Shown: positions 33,461 to 45,252 of the stretch, in pieces | Position numbering within the stretch: the first letter of the stretch is position 1 | Layout of the letters: every line of letters begins with the position of its first letter | NCBI GenBank assembly: GCA_012932865.1 | Contig: SAXG01000028.1 | Coordinates: 186,001 to 250,000 of the forward strand | DNA from: Amylostereum areolatum | Lineage: Eukaryota > Basidiomycota > Agaricomycetes > Russulales > Stereaceae | Direction of reading: 5' to 3' | Length of the DNA: 64,000 bases | The notes under the pieces: model-generated | Databases searched by the model: none | The model's input: the letters and a program-made list of their open reading frames with translations, nothing else | What the model was told of the DNA's origin: nothing | Position numbers and translations under genes: made by a program

Positions 33461-34512
33461 ATGGAACAAATTGTATGCTGGGATTTTTTACGTCATGCTG
33501 CTGTTTAGTAACAGCTTTCCCTCGCGCACAGGCTCCGAATACTCTGCAGGCCCTCTCGCTGAAGGGCGACCTCGGGAGAGGTGGCTTTTCTAGCGGGAAT
33601 GTCTATCTTAAAATGGGAAGGAAGAATTTTCCGCCTTCCCAGCCTAATCTCCCTCAGGGCAGTCAAGACACTCAGAACTTTGCTCAAGGCGCTCAGAATG
33701 CTCAAGACGCTCAGAATACCGAAGGTGATCAGGGTACTCAAGATGATCAGGCTCAAGATACGGAGAAACCTTCGAACATCTTCCACGACATGTCTTTGGC
33801 GCTGAAGATCGGAATGATGCTGGGACAGGGTCATTCTGGAGTTGTCTTCGACGTCTCACCAGACACCGAGGATGGGTTTACATCCACCGACTTGCCTGAA
33901 AGCGCCATTCCTCCGCTCGTCGTCAAGATTGCGCGCCGCGAACACGAGGTGGACATAGATCGTGAAGCGTGGTTCTATAATCACATGGAGTCGATCCAAG
34001 GCTCGGTCATCCCCCGCTGCTATGGATATTTTATCACCACAGATTTTAAAGTCGAGGCTGTTGACTCGAGATATGATGGTACCCCGGGGTCAGGCAGCAT
34101 CGGAGGTTTCAAGACGGCCACCCATCTTCTCCTACTGGAGAAGCTCTCCGATGAGCGTCTCCCCAAGTTCATAAGTTACATCAATACTCCCTTGGAGTAC
34201 GTATCCATTATCTTCATGAAGCTGCCCATTAAACCACGGCCTGTTTTCAGGGCAGAGATATGCGCTCTATTTGAAGAGTTGTGCGCCTTCAAAGTTCGAC
34301 ATAGGGACATTTGCTGGAGGAACATCGCGAAAGTGCTCCCTGGAACGAAAGACTCTGAAATGCCCACCTCGCATAGGACATCGCGATATCGTGTGTTCGA
34401 TTTCGCCTTATCGGAAAGGGTTTCTCATAACGAATTTGTCGAGCTGAACGACGTATGTTACATGCTCGATGGCCTCGAGGGTGGTATGGAGCTTTCTCCA
34501 AAGTCGGATTAG
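33461..34512 (+). CDS. Kinase-like protein, family member A
   Basis: Exons 33461-33472, 33532-34196 and 34251-34512 give 312 aa starting MEQIAPNTLQAL. After a Gln/Asp/Asn-rich linker (QNAQDAQNTEGDQ), a small protein-kinase-like domain has a glycine-loop analogue GQGHSGVVFDV, the ATP-lysine in PLVVKIAR, REAWFYNHM with the C-helix glutamate, RHRDICWRN as catalytic loop (HRD and Asn retained) and FDFALS in place of DFG. It lacks a recognisable C-lobe beyond about 60 residues, so it is short for a true kinase. Two relatives lie at 34.8 and 45.8 kb, sharing LDREAWFYNDL and QGSVIPRFYGYF. It may be active, but the missing glycine of DFG makes this doubtful. Confidence 0.72.
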
Positions 34513-34781
34513 AGGAGCCTGTTATATGCTTATATTGACTCGACGAGTAAATCGTTTGTCAGTGCGCCAGGATGCCGCAGCGATGCACGAGTGACGAGAA
34601 GCAGATGGAGGGGATGTCATGTGACTCTGGCACTGCCACTAAGTAATGAAATAACGACCTGCAGAGTCCAGACTGCTTCGACGTTCAACGGTTTATGTGC
34701 CCGTTTAACAACATTCAGGTCTGAAGCCACCTCTCCCACTATTCGCCATCATATTTAGGAGGAAATTTTACGGGAAGCGAA
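34513..34781. other. Intergenic
   Basis: Short spacer between kinase-like A and B; no feature seen. Confidence 0.4.
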
Positions 34782-35835
34782 ATGGTGCAGTAATTGTATT
34801 CGTTTGTCTTTGCTTTGGAAACTGACCATGTCATCCTTCGCGGTGTCTTGCAGGACCAATCGGGGGAGGATATGCCCCTCAGGTTAAACAGAGCCACACC
34901 GCAGGAGGTCACTCCATGCCTACCCAACCTGCCGAAGAATGCAGTATCTCCATACCCAAGAGTGTCAAGGAGGACCTCGACCTGCCACCTCCTCCTCACG
35001 ATCTCCGGGTTTTCGACATTTCACTTGGTGAAAAGCTGGGATCCGGACGGCTAGGCTTTGTGTACAGCGCAGTAGCTCATTTCGGAGAAGGTTCACAGAC
35101 ATCATCAGATATTGACGCCACCGGAGTTCCGCCTCTCGCCGTGAAGATCGCGGGGCGGTCGATGAAAGATGCCTTGGATAGAGAAGCTTGGTTCTATAAC
35201 GATCTCCGAGACCTCCAAGGCTCGGTGATACCAAGATTTCACGGTTATTTTGACGCAGTCGTACCTGAAGATGCAACTTTCAAACTCTGGAATATGGCGC
35301 CGATGGACCCAGATCATAGATGCCTATGGAGAGCCTACAGATGTAGATTGGGATTCATATGACGATGGCGAGCACTGGCGCGGATGCGATCGGACAACAG
35401 TGGCGAGGAAGAGGGCGACGAGGAAGAGAGTGAGGCGCTCTCGAATACTAAGGTCTCCATCTTACTTCTAGAGAGGCTTTCAGGCGAATTCCTGCCCTTT
35501 GGCCCGGGCAAGTTTTCCGGCCAGGAGAGGTACAGCAGGCGTCTCTTTACTACATGGTACAAAGACTAATCTCCCGGGTTCACAGAGCGCAAATACATCG
35601 GCTTTACGAAGAATTGTGCCAGCTCAGCTGCCATCATCGCGACATCCGCTACGATAACATTGTCCGCGCGCTCAACTCCCCTCCGGGGCTACCTGGGACT
35701 CAGGCGCCATTCTCCAAGGAGGTTTTTCCCTACCGTATCATCGATTTCGACAGTGCGGAAAAGGAGCCCGGGAATCCCTATACATCAATCGGGACCCACG
35801 AGAGCTTAGATCTCCTCCTCGACGGTCTAGAGTGA
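34782..35835 (+). pseudogene. Kinase-like protein, family member B, frameshifted
   Basis: Paralogue of member C, with ATG|GTGCAG intron layout like C. Blocks in order are QDQSGEDMPLRLNRATPQEV, then DLPPPPHDLRVFDISLGEKL, GSGRLGFVYSA, LAVKIAGR, DREAWFYND, SVIPRFHGYF, SILLLERLSGEF, a spliced YEELCQL, HHRDIRYDN and YRIIDFDSAE. To read all of it the frame must change near 34913 (minus one), about 35306 (plus one) and about 35380 (minus one). Indels of both signs point to a genuine pseudogene rather than a systematic error. The catalytic loop still reads HRDIRYDN, so it was probably functional before breaking. Confidence 0.65.
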
Positions 35836-36114
35836 TCGAGCCTTGCGAGTAGTGAAGACGTACTTCGTCAAACTACACCGATGTATTCCTCCTCCATAAA
35901 CTTCCAATAAATTCCTTTCATCGTGCCCATACGTTGCAACAAGACAGCCACTGCAGTCGCCCGTTGAACGTTGAACTTAAACGTCGATACCTAGCACGTG
36001 ATCGTGGGTTACAGGCATTGTCGAAGGATCGAAGGAGTCCGATTTGTCTTTGATTTTGCTTCTCGTGCTAACTCTCACGACTAGGGCTTACTTCTAAACA
36101 CTTCCGCGTTCTCT
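35836..36114. other. Intergenic
   Basis: 3' flank of kinase-like B and promoter of the zinc-finger gene. Nothing specific recognised. Confidence 0.4.
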
Positions 36115-37301
36115 ATGTCGTCGAAACGCGTACATTCTCCTCCAAGCTCTCTCCAAACATCTCCTGTCCACAAGTCTGCCCGCGCGACGACGACGACTGA
36201 CACACCGCCGCTACTCTGTACCCTCCCACCGACATGTAACAAGGGCAAGGGAACACCACTCGACGGAACGCGAGATCTAGAAGCACACTACGCCAAATAT
36301 CATGCCCACGTCTGCTCCGTGCCGGGATGCGAGTGTGTATTCCCCGATGCTCGTTTGCTGGAACTGGTGCGTAGATCGAATTCCTTTCATCTGCGGTCAC
36401 GTCTGAACACCGTCATCCTCTATCGTTTTAGCATCTCACGGAGTGCCACGATCCACTGGCTGATGTGCGTAAAGAGCGTGGCGAAAAGATCGTGTGTAGT
36501 CGTCGCTCGTGTTCCCCGTCCTTCCCTGTCGCTCATCGGGGGCAATCGCAGTTTGCGTGCCACCTCGCCACATGCCCGCAATACTTCCGCTCTCCCAAAA
36601 ACAGACGTCTCCATCTCATCCAAGCGCACGGATACCCCAAGGAGTACTTCTTTGCGGTGACAAACAAGGGCGTTGGCGAACTCCTGAGGAAGTGGGGCGA
36701 CGGCGCAAGCTTAGTGCGTGGAACATGGAAGGCACGCGACCAAACCAACGGAAACAAAGACGACTCGGACGACACAGACGACACGGATGAGATGGATCAT
36801 GACGCGGTGGATAACGCCCATGCGAAGAGGGGCACGCCGACGCCCACCCAAACCTCGACATCCCAGCGAGACACAAGATCGGACGACGTCGACGCCCTCG
36901 CCAACGGCATGTCCTCCCTCAGCCTCGTCCCTTCCTCCATCCGTTTTGGCCGAGGAGCGAAGAGCGCTGGTCACGTTGGCCGCCACGCCCATGGACCATC
37001 CCACCTCGGGCCCCAGCCCACGACCGGCGTCAACCCCCCTCCACCTGCGCAACCTGCTTCTTCTCCCATTCTCCCCAGGGCGACTGCGGCAGATGTGACG
37101 GATATGGACGAAGACCAGTCCGAAGACGAAGAAGAGCGACCTGCAATCCCTGCCATGCTGCCGGCGCGTGGCCGGGGAAGGGGACGAGGGTTGGGTCGCG
37201 GTGGACGCGGTAGGGGCAGGGTGCTTGTTCCCCCTCGTGGTGGTCCGGGAATGCATAGGGGGATGTTTGCACCAAGGGGAGGAAGGGGACGAGGTGGGTG
37301 A
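36115..37301 (+). CDS. C2H2 zinc-finger protein with RGG-rich tail (ZNF511-like)
   Basis: Exons 36115-36366, 36432-36491 and 36552-37301 give 353 aa starting MSSKRVHSP. Three C2H2-type fingers fill residues about 35-130: LLCTLPPTC...HYAKYH, CSVPGCECVF...HLTECH (split by the first intron) and FACHLATCPQYF...HLIQAH, the arrangement of the ZNF511 family. Then follow an acidic DDSDDTDDTDE run and a C-terminal RG/RGG-rich region (RGRGRGRGLGRGGRGRGR), typical of RNA binding. The second intron, 60 nt, stays open in frame, so a version retaining it is possible. Nuclear RNA- or DNA-binding is likely. Confidence 0.8.
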
Positions 37302-37843
37302 ACTGGGCCGACGCCGTGTCTAACTTGTATCTGATCTAGTTCTTGGTGCGTTCTCGATATCTGGGAATGCTCTGTGTATCATACACAACTTTGTATCGTT
37401 ACGTGGTGACCGGATTGAATGTATCCCCAAACTTTTTTTCACCCCCTTCCGGCCCTCTTTCCATCCCACCGGAGATCTCCTGGCTCTGTGGGAGTCTCTT
37501 GACCTTTTTCTCTTCGACAACGTTGACTGCTGACCTCGACAGGCCACAGAACCTCGCCGTCCACATGCCTCCAAGAAGCCACTAAACATGTTATCTCCAG
37601 GCGGCCGATATAAGGACCGTGGAGCTGGCCGCGACCAACATCATCAACGATGCGCTGGCTCCTATCGAGCACGTTATGGATTACATCTCTTGGAACTGCA
37701 AGTGCGCGGAGGCTCTCACATTTTCGACCTCTGGAACACCTTCTGCCTGTGCCCAGGGACGCAACAGCTCCCAACGAAGAACGCTTCATTGATGTCAGCC
37801 TTTTTACTGTCGCACTATATTAAAAACTGACGAGACTTTGAAG
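37302..37843. other. Intergenic; possible unassigned exon
   Basis: A stretch at about 37600-37700 reads as an amphipathic helical peptide (RTVELAATNIINDALAPI) and might be part of an upstream exon, but I could not join it. TATATTAAAAAC lies at about 37815-37826, about 20-30 bp before the peptidase ATG. A signal peptide for the peptidase was not found. Confidence 0.35.
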
Positions 37844-39753
37844 ATGCCCATAGATCACTTTGGAAACACGACGGGCACGTTCAAGAATCGCTATTGGATC
37901 AATGACACCTATTACGAGCCAGGTGGTCCTGTTTTCCGTAAGTCTTCTTGGTGCTCCAAACCTTGCCCTGCATTGACCGGCGTAACCCAGTGTTCGACTC
38001 TGGAGAACAGGACGCGGAGCCGTTGCTACCTTACTATCTACAGGTGTGTTTCCCTTCGATCAGCTATCTGTGGACAAAACTGAGCGAAATCCTTGGCAGG
38101 AATACCATGGTTTATCAGCTACAATGCGTCTGGCGAAGCGGTACAAGGGCGTCGCCGTGCTTTGGGAACATCGCTTCTATGGTGTTTCGCAGCCGTTCCC
38201 GGTCAATGTGCGTCCTCCGACCTTCTTGCCACTTCTGTCTAGTCTGACTTCCTCCCTAGAGCAAAATGACTGCCGCGCAATGGCAGTTCCTCACCACGGA
38301 CCAAGCCCTCGAAGACGTCGTCTTCTTCGCCAACAACTTCGACCTTAACCTTTCAACCTTCGGTTCTAACTCTACTCCATCCTCCGTGCACCCTTCCCAA
38401 ATTCCCTGGATCTGGCTTGGCGGCTCTTACCCAGGCATCCGCGGCGCCCTCCTCCGCGTTCGGAACCCATCCACCATCTTTGCCGTGTGGGCTTCCTCCG
38501 CGCCCGTGCACGCTCAAATCGACATGTCGGCGTACTACGCCGCGGCCGAGCGGAGCCTCACGCGCAACTGCTCCGCAGACTGGGTGGCGGTGACGAGGGA
38601 GGTGGATGGCGTGTTGGCGAACGGGACGCAAGACGCGCGGGTGGAGATGAAGCAGAGGCTGCTGCAGGCGAGGGCGAACGGACCTGGAGGTTCGAGCTCG
38701 GGGACGATCTCAAGGGAAGAGGCGGGAAATACGAGCAATGCGCAGGCGGCAGGCGTGCTGATGGACCCTCTGGATTTCTATCAGGTAGGTTCCGTCCATT
38801 GTCCAGACTTGGTTGTGCTGATATCGGGGATAGTACTATGGGTTCCAAGCGTCGCTGTTGCCATTCTGCAATGTATTGGAGACGAGCAACTTCACGCAGG
38901 ACCCGCTCGAGTCGGGATTGGCGGCGGCACATGGCGCCGAGGTCGCCCTTGACGCTTTCTTGGTGGCGCTCGCAGAGGTCGACTACGATTCCATTCCAGG
39001 AGGACCCCCTGATCCGGTCGCCGACCGCTCGTGGATGTGGCAGTACTGCTCCGAATACGGTACGTATCCTCGTCTTTTGTTTGCAGTATACTGACCGGTT
39101 GGTATGTACCATCGTTTAGGCTTCTATCAGCGTGGCGATCCTACCAATCCTCTCTCCATTGAAACGTCCTTCGAATCGCTGGAACTGTTTCAAGAGCAGT
39201 GCAACTCGGCCCATCCCCAGGGGCTGCCCGAAGCGCCGCAGGTGGATCACGTCAACAAGTATGGCGGGTGGAACATGTCGCCGTCGAATGTTTTGTTCAC
39301 TAACGGGGAATGTAAACATCGTCGTTTCCTGACAAGCATGCATGCGAACTGATCGAAGATGCCATCCTTGCGTAGTTGATCCTTGGAGGACCATGGGTCT
39401 TGCATCGATCGAATCTAATTCTCCGCAACGCCAGCCTAACGTTGCCGTTCCCGCGTACGTGCCTCCATCCTATAGGCTGTGGATCTCTCTAGAGTTTTCG
39501 TCTGACTTGAAGTGTCTTCTCCGTCCCCAGATGCAATGCAGCCCCGGAGTTCCCCTCATTCTTCGGTCTCACCCACGCAAATATGGTCCACGTCTCCGAC
39601 ATGCGCGTGCTTCTTACCCCCGACGCGAATCACACGGACTTCAAAACCGTCGGGTTCTACAGCCCGATCTCTCAAGAGCCATTTTATTCGGGCCTCGCGC
39701 TCTTCGAGCAGGCATTGGACGAGTGGCTGCCATGCTTTGTGAAAGATGGGTAG
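37844..39753 (+). CDS. Serine carboxypeptidase S28-family protein
   Basis: Eight exons (37844-37937, 37991-38043, 38100-38207, 38260-38784, 38834-39059, 39120-39311, 39376-39454, 39531-39753) join exactly to 499 aa, starting MPIDHFGNTTGTF, close to the conserved IDHF start of the mature S28 domain. Motifs in order are WEHRFYG, the nucleophile block GGSYPG near residue 140 (Ser in GxSxxG), SSAPVHAQ, a FDPWRTMG block with the likely catalytic Asp near residue 400 and MVHVSDM near residue 443 with the likely catalytic His. S28 enzymes cleave after proline and are normally secreted. No signal peptide is visible, so the 5' end is either truncated or an upstream exon is missing from this model. Confidence 0.82.
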
Positions 39754-40038
39754 AGGGGGTACTATCAGAGCCATGCGCGGAAAGAGCAACTTGATTTATG
39801 CGTGGTGCAAGCCAATTGGGCGTGGGATTGCACCAGTGGAACTTGAGCGTGCTTTCTTCCGCGTATCTTGTTGGATGTATGCTGCTTGCAATTTTACCGT
39901 TCTGCTCGTGGCGTAGACAACAAAAAGCTTCATGGCGACTCCACGGTGGTGGTGAGTACCTACAGCGTCCGTAGGTAAGGGGCGTTGTCAATCTCCATCG
40001 GATGACTCCTGCGATAAACCAGTGCTCCTACGTTCCCC
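39754..40038. other. Intergenic
   Basis: 3' flank of the peptidase gene up to the tandem duplication; no feature seen. Confidence 0.4.
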
Positions 40039-41506
40039 ACTAGCATAGACCCATGCATTGCACTCATTCAAGTAGCAAGGCTGTGGTGATTGTATTCAAA
40101 TAAGCAACAAATAAGCATAACTAAGTACTAAGCATGAAGTGTAGAAGATTCAACTCGCAGTCCGATAGTAGGAAAACTGTAGCCGGGATGCCTAGAGGGG
40201 TTTGTGACGGTCCCAAATGCTCTCGCTCGTGTCGGGCTCTCTTGGCAATCTGCCATTTCGATAGCAGAGTGGGTTGTTCTGTTCCTTGAGGGTTCAGAGC
40301 TGGAGTCCTTGGGGGCGTAGGAAGCAAGTCGCTGAGGGCCGAGTAGGCCTGCGAATATGCAATGTCGATGAGGACATATCACCTGTGATATGGATAACAA
40401 AAGGATCAGTAAAGCCTTTACTATCACATTGATTGATACTGTATGCACGTACCATCTATGAAAGCTCCGTTCGAGGCTTGCTGGTTGGTTGGGTTCTTGC
40501 ATTATCGTGTCGCCTGTTGTTGATTCGGACGTGGACGACACAATACAATGCTGTTGCGGACCTTCAGGATCCTGAGGATGTCGTTGTGCTCGCACTCAAG
40601 ACCGGCGGTGGCCAATGGCGTCAGCCGAGGAAAGCTGTAGACAACAATATAGTAAGCAAGGACATTGATCAGTTTGTTAAGGTCAGTCATACCTGGACGG
40701 CCGTGTTCTCGTTCGCTTGCGAGGAGGTTGAATGGGCACTGTTTCTGGGGGCTGCATCTTGGACGGAATCAGTGGACCTGCGTTCCTGCTCGGTGCACCA
40801 TCCCAATGGCCAGCCAATGTCACCCCCAACTCGCATAGATTCTTCTGCACAAATAGTACATGTCAGTTCGTCTCGCAAGAGAGAAAGAAAATGCGCACAT
40901 GATCCAGATGAATGCACCGAGATGCACTGGATGCAGATGACAGGGTGTGCTGTACTGTGTCGTGTCGGGTCGTGTCGTGTCGTACATCACTCGAGCTCGG
41001 GACCACCACGCCTCATCCGAGCACCGAGGAAATTTCCCGAAAAATCTCTAGATATATAAATAAATCCAATCAGGGGGGGTGGGAGCGACGCGGTCATCGT
41101 GACCGAAGCGACAAAACACGTCCGTGTTGCTGCACAAACATTGCTTTGGAGGAAAATTGATTTGAATTTGTTTTCTGATATACAAAGTAAAAGGTATAAG
41201 TAGGGCTGTGCCATGGAGGCTACTTTGACGCTAACGGCGGTGCGTAGAGGTGCCATAGAGAGTGGGAAGGTATGACGGTGGCCAAGTACGTGGTGGAGGT
41301 CAAGACGAAGAGCGACGCGGCGACCCGGCCGACGCGCAAGCCTAGGATGACGCAAGCAGCCACGTGCATTTGTCAACGCGACCTGTCACGTGTCGCGTTA
41401 CGATGACGTGGCTGTTGTCCCACAACCAATCAGAAAGCTCACTTGTCTCGCGGTTTGTGTCGTGACGTGACGCAGCGCTCCACCGCGTCTCTCTTTGTAT
41501 TAAAGG
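40039..41506. repeat. 1,468-bp tandem duplication, copy 1
   Basis: This unit begins ACTAGCATAGACCC and ends TATTAAAGG, and is followed at once by copy 2. Apart from one visible substitution (T at 40518, C at 41986) the two look identical. It contains ORFs in both directions, none with a family signal; a minus-strand intron GTATGACTGACC...CTACAG near 40640-40690 hints at part of a gene. Near its right end it has CACGTG, a CCAAT motif (AACCAATCAG) and TATTAAAGG, so it includes a promoter-like end. Confidence 0.85.
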
Positions 41507-42974
41507 ACTAGCATAGACCCATGCATTGCACTCATTCAAGTAGCAAGGCTGTGGTGATTGTATTCAAATAAGCAACAAATAAGCATAACTAAGTACTAAG
41601 CATGAAGTGTAGAAGATTCAACTCGCAGTCCGATAGTAGGAAAACTGTAGCCGGGATGCCTAGAGGGGTTTGTGACGGTCCCAAATGCTCTCGCTCGTGT
41701 CGGGCTCTCTTGGCAATCTGCCATTTCGATAGCAGAGTGGGTTGTTCTGTTCCTTGAGGGTTCAGAGCTGGAGTCCTTGGGGGCGTAGGAAGCAAGTCGC
41801 TGAGGGCCGAGTAGGCCTGCGAATATGCAATGTCGATGAGGACATATCACCTGTGATATGGATAACAAAAGGATCAGTAAAGCCTTTACTATCACATTGA
41901 TTGATACTGTATGCACGTACCATCTATGAAAGCTCCGTTCGAGGCTTGCTGGTTGGTTGGGTTCTTGCATTATCGTGTCGCCTGTCGTTGATTCGGACGT
42001 GGACGACACAATACAATGCTGTTGCGGACCTTCAGGATCCTGAGGATGTCGTTGTGCTCGCACTCAAGACCGGCGGTGGCCAATGGCGTCAGCCGAGGAA
42101 AGCTGTAGACAACAATATAGTAAGCAAGGACATTGATCAGTTTGTTAAGGTCAGTCATACCTGGACGGCCGTGTTCTCGTTCGCTTGCGAGGAGGTTGAA
42201 TGGGCACTGTTTCTGGGGGCTGCATCTTGGACGGAATCAGTGGACCTGCGTTCCTGCTCGGTGCACCATCCCAATGGCCAGCCAATGTCACCCCCAACTC
42301 GCATAGATTCTTCTGCACAAATAGTACATGTCAGTTCGTCTCGCAAGAGAGAAAGAAAATGCGCACATGATCCAGATGAATGCACCGAGATGCACTGGAT
42401 GCAGATGACAGGGTGTGCTGTACTGTGTCGTGTCGGGTCGTGTCGTGTCGTACATCACTCGAGCTCGGGACCACCACGCCTCATCCGAGCACCGAGGAAA
42501 TTTCCCGAAAAATCTCTAGATATATAAATAAATCCAATCAGGGGGGGTGGGAGCGACGCGGTCATCGTGACCGAAGCGACAAAACACGTCCGTGTTGCTG
42601 CACAAACATTGCTTTGGAGGAAAATTGATTTGAATTTGTTTTCTGATATACAAAGTAAAAGGTATAAGTAGGGCTGTGCCATGGAGGCTACTTTGACGCT
42701 AACGGCGGTGCGTAGAGGTGCCATAGAGAGTGGGAAGGTATGACGGTGGCCAAGTACGTGGTGGAGGTCAAGACGAAGAGCGACGCGGCGACCCGGCCGA
42801 CGCGCAAGCCTAGGATGACGCAAGCAGCCACGTGCATTTGTCAACGCGACCTGTCACGTGTCGCGTTACGATGACGTGGCTGTTGTCCCACAACCAATCA
42901 GAAAGCTCACTTGTCTCGCGGTTTGTGTCGTGACGTGACGCAGCGCTCCACCGCGTCTCTCTTTGTATTAAAGG
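41507..42974. repeat. 1,468-bp tandem duplication, copy 2
   Basis: Direct second copy of the unit at 40039-41506, with one base difference seen. Its right end is the promoter-like segment abutting 42975. The near identity argues for a recent event, gene conversion or an assembly artefact. Confidence 0.85.
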
Positions 42975-43725
42975 ATGTGCAACCCTCTCCTGCGAGTTCC
43001 CCATGAAACAAGCACAATGTTCTTTTGATTTCACGAGAACAATGACCCGGCAATTGCCGAGAACCAACAATGGCCGGCGCGCGAGATTGTTGCTCTTGAC
43101 TTTTCCCATCGCTTTCCTTCTTGCCACCACAACAATCCTCTCGACCTCCCATTGAGTCTTCGTAATGTATCAACGCATATACTTGCTAGACTGGAGTGAG
43201 CCTTGTCGGCAAGTATATGCGCAGAAAACGCGGATGCAAAAGCTCCCGAAGGCCTTTGCCCGAGTTGTGGGTCCCAGTTTGCACGCGCTTGGCACGGTTG
43301 GAGGCGTGGACGAATCAATGGTCTCGCGCTCTATTGTCCCCTCCTCATGGTCGCCCAACCTCATTGTCCCCGCGTGTTCTTAAGCGGACGCTCGATGGCA
43401 GGAATTCTCCAGCCTGTCAGCTAGTGTCGCACAGCTTTCTCCCCTCGGTCTTCACACATTCCAGTCATACCTTGTGCCGTCACCTTTCCTCCGGCTCAGA
43501 CCACCGTCTCCAGTTTCTCCGACCTCGTCCACTGTATCCACTAGTCCTCCATTTTCGCACCTGACTCACCTTCGATTTTCCGTTTCGTCCATCCTTGTCC
43601 AGGAAACGTCCATATCACCGCCTGCTCGCAGCTGCCCCCGCGTCGTGCGTTTCCTTTTGCTAGCCATCTTAGGACGGCGGCTGACGTCTATCATTCTTGC
43701 AGCGCATCTCTCTACTCTTATAAGC
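42975..43725. other. Intergenic with a small ORF
   Basis: A 50-codon ORF with ATG at 43003 and stop at 43153-43155 has a basic front and a hydrophobic end (LLLLTFPIAFLLATTTI), about 30 bp after TATTAAAGG. It could be a tail-anchored micropeptide or chance. The rest is the C/T-rich leader of the next gene. Confidence 0.35.
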
Positions 43726-45252
43726 ATGTCTGTCGTCGTCGAGAACCAGAACGTCAACCTCCCCTACGCCTTCCTGGCGCACCCGCCGCAAAAGGCCCGC
43801 CCCACGCAGTCCCCTCCCGTGCGACCCCCCAGCTTCCCCGTCGTCCGCAGACGCTCGTCTGGGACCTCCGGGATTGCCCTCTGGGCTACGCACGTTCAGC
43901 CAGGCTCCCCAGCGGCGCCAAGCCCCCCGCCTTCGGCGTGCAAGCCCTGCATCAGCCCCCGTCGACCCTCGCGTCGTCCGTCGGTCACCTCCAGTCGCGT
44001 CCCTTCGGCGTCCTTCCTGTTCATTGAGACCCCCTCCGCCGCGACCCCGTCCCTCAAGGAGTTCAAGCCGGACCTTACCGCGCTCGGATACACCTACGCC
44101 GTCGTCCCCCTCCCTCCCACACCCATGACGGCCGCCCCGCGTCTGGAGAAGACCAGGCCTGCCAAATCGATGGCATCTCCCCCATCCCCATCGGCGAAGA
44201 AGGGCGGATTCATGTCCCTGTTCAAACGCCCTCGCGCCAAGTCGGACGCCGCGCCGCCCAAGAGTCCCATGCGTCGCCGTGCGCGCTCCGTGCACTCTCC
44301 ACGCACCCGCGCGTTCCGCATCGCCGATGGCAAGAAGCGCAAGTACGGGCCCACGGTCGAGCCGCTGAACAACGAGATCGCGCTCGCACAGCTCCTCGAC
44401 GGGGGCAGCACCGAGGACAACATCCGGCGCCTGCAGCACCGCCAGGCCGAGGACGCATCGAGGCCGAAGAACGGCGGGCGCGGGGAGGTCGTCGTCGGCG
44501 AGTTCTATCGCGACGAGCAGGGCGGGGTGTGGCGGGACGCGGACGAGGAGATGGAGTTCGAGCACCTGCTCGAGGGCGAGCAGCCCGGCACGCCGGAGGA
44601 CGCGGACTGGGTCGATTTCGACGCGGTCGACTCGGAGCACCGTGGCAGCGTGTCGTCGACGCCGGACTCGGACCTCGACCCGCGGTACAAGATGGAGACG
44701 AGCTCGGACGGCCACGCGGCGAACCCGCCGCCGCCGCCGCCGCCGCCGGTGTCGACGAAGCCCCAGGCGAAAGCGGCGGGCCTCCCGCTCCTCGCCATCC
44801 CCGCCCGTTCGCGGCGCCTGGCGCCTCACCTTCGCAGCGCTGGCTACGTCGTGGACGCGCACACGTTCTGCGTGCCCAAGTCGCCTCGCGCACCCAAGTC
44901 GCCCAGGGGGCATCCTCGCGGAAAGGCCCGTCGTCGTCCGACCCCCCTCAACCTGCTCCCGCCCGCGACGCCGACGCAGTGCCCCACCAACTCGCCGGCG
45001 CTTTCGGCGTCGCCTCGGGCTGCATTCCTCGCGGACAACTTTGTGCCTCCTGTTCCTGCTCTCCCTGCTGCTGTCGCCACTCCTCCGCCCGCACCTACTC
45101 CCGTCGTTACCCCCGCCCCTGTCTCTCCCATGCCTCCCACGCCGTCTCCGCACGTCTGGAAGCCTCAAATTCTGCCCGCGATGCCTCCGCGCGCTATTGC
45201 GAAGAAACCGTCCCGCATGAACGTCCGCGCGTTCTTCAAGCGGAAAGACTAA
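43726..45252 (+). CDS. Disordered WATHVQPGSP-family protein, copy B
   Basis: Intronless 508-aa gene. ATG 43726 (MSVVVENQNVNLPYAFL) is chosen because upstream in-frame sequence is leader-like and lacks an ATG. It repeats the conserved islands of the gene at 23980-25578 in the same order: ALWATHVQPGSPAAPSPP, RAFRIADGKKRKYGPTVEP, MEFEHLLEGEQ...WVDFDAVDS, DLDPRYKME, LAIPARSRRLAPHLRSAGY, and adds a Pro/Ala-rich tail ending RAFFKRKD. Opposite strand shadow ORFs up to 499 aa arise from its GC-rich third positions. It is a dispersed paralogue in the opposite orientation, about 18 kb away. Function unknown. Confidence 0.8.
   Translation: MSVVVENQNVNLPYAFLAHPPQKARPTQSPPVRPPSFPVVRRRSSGTSGIALWATHVQPGSPAAPSPPPSACKPCISPRRPSRRPSVTSSRVPSASFLFIETPSAATPSLKEFKPDLTALGYTYAVVPLPPTPMTAAPRLEKTRPAKSMASPPSPSAKKGGFMSLFKRPRAKSDAAPPKSPMRRRARSVHSPRTRAFRIADGKKRKYGPTVEPLNNEIALAQLLDGGSTEDNIRRLQHRQAEDASRPKNGGRGEVVVGEFYRDEQGGVWRDADEEMEFEHLLEGEQPGTPEDADWVDFDAVDSEHRGSVSSTPDSDLDPRYKMETSSDGHAANPPPPPPPPVSTKPQAKAAGLPLLAIPARSRRLAPHLRSAGYVVDAHTFCVPKSPRAPKSPRGHPRGKARRRPTPLNLLPPATPTQCPTNSPALSASPRAAFLADNFVPPVPALPAAVATPPPAPTPVVTPAPVSPMPPTPSPHVWKPQILPAMPPRAIAKKPSRMNVRAFFKRKD

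Noticed and set aside
40128..41059. Genes inside the 1,468-bp tandem unit
   Set aside because: ORFs in both directions lack domains. One plausible minus-strand intron exists, but no complete model could be built.
43669..45168. 499-codon minus-strand ORF opposite the disordered-protein gene
   Set aside because: Arg/Gly/Val-rich product with no domain, fully antisense to a GC-rich coding region; a codon-composition shadow.
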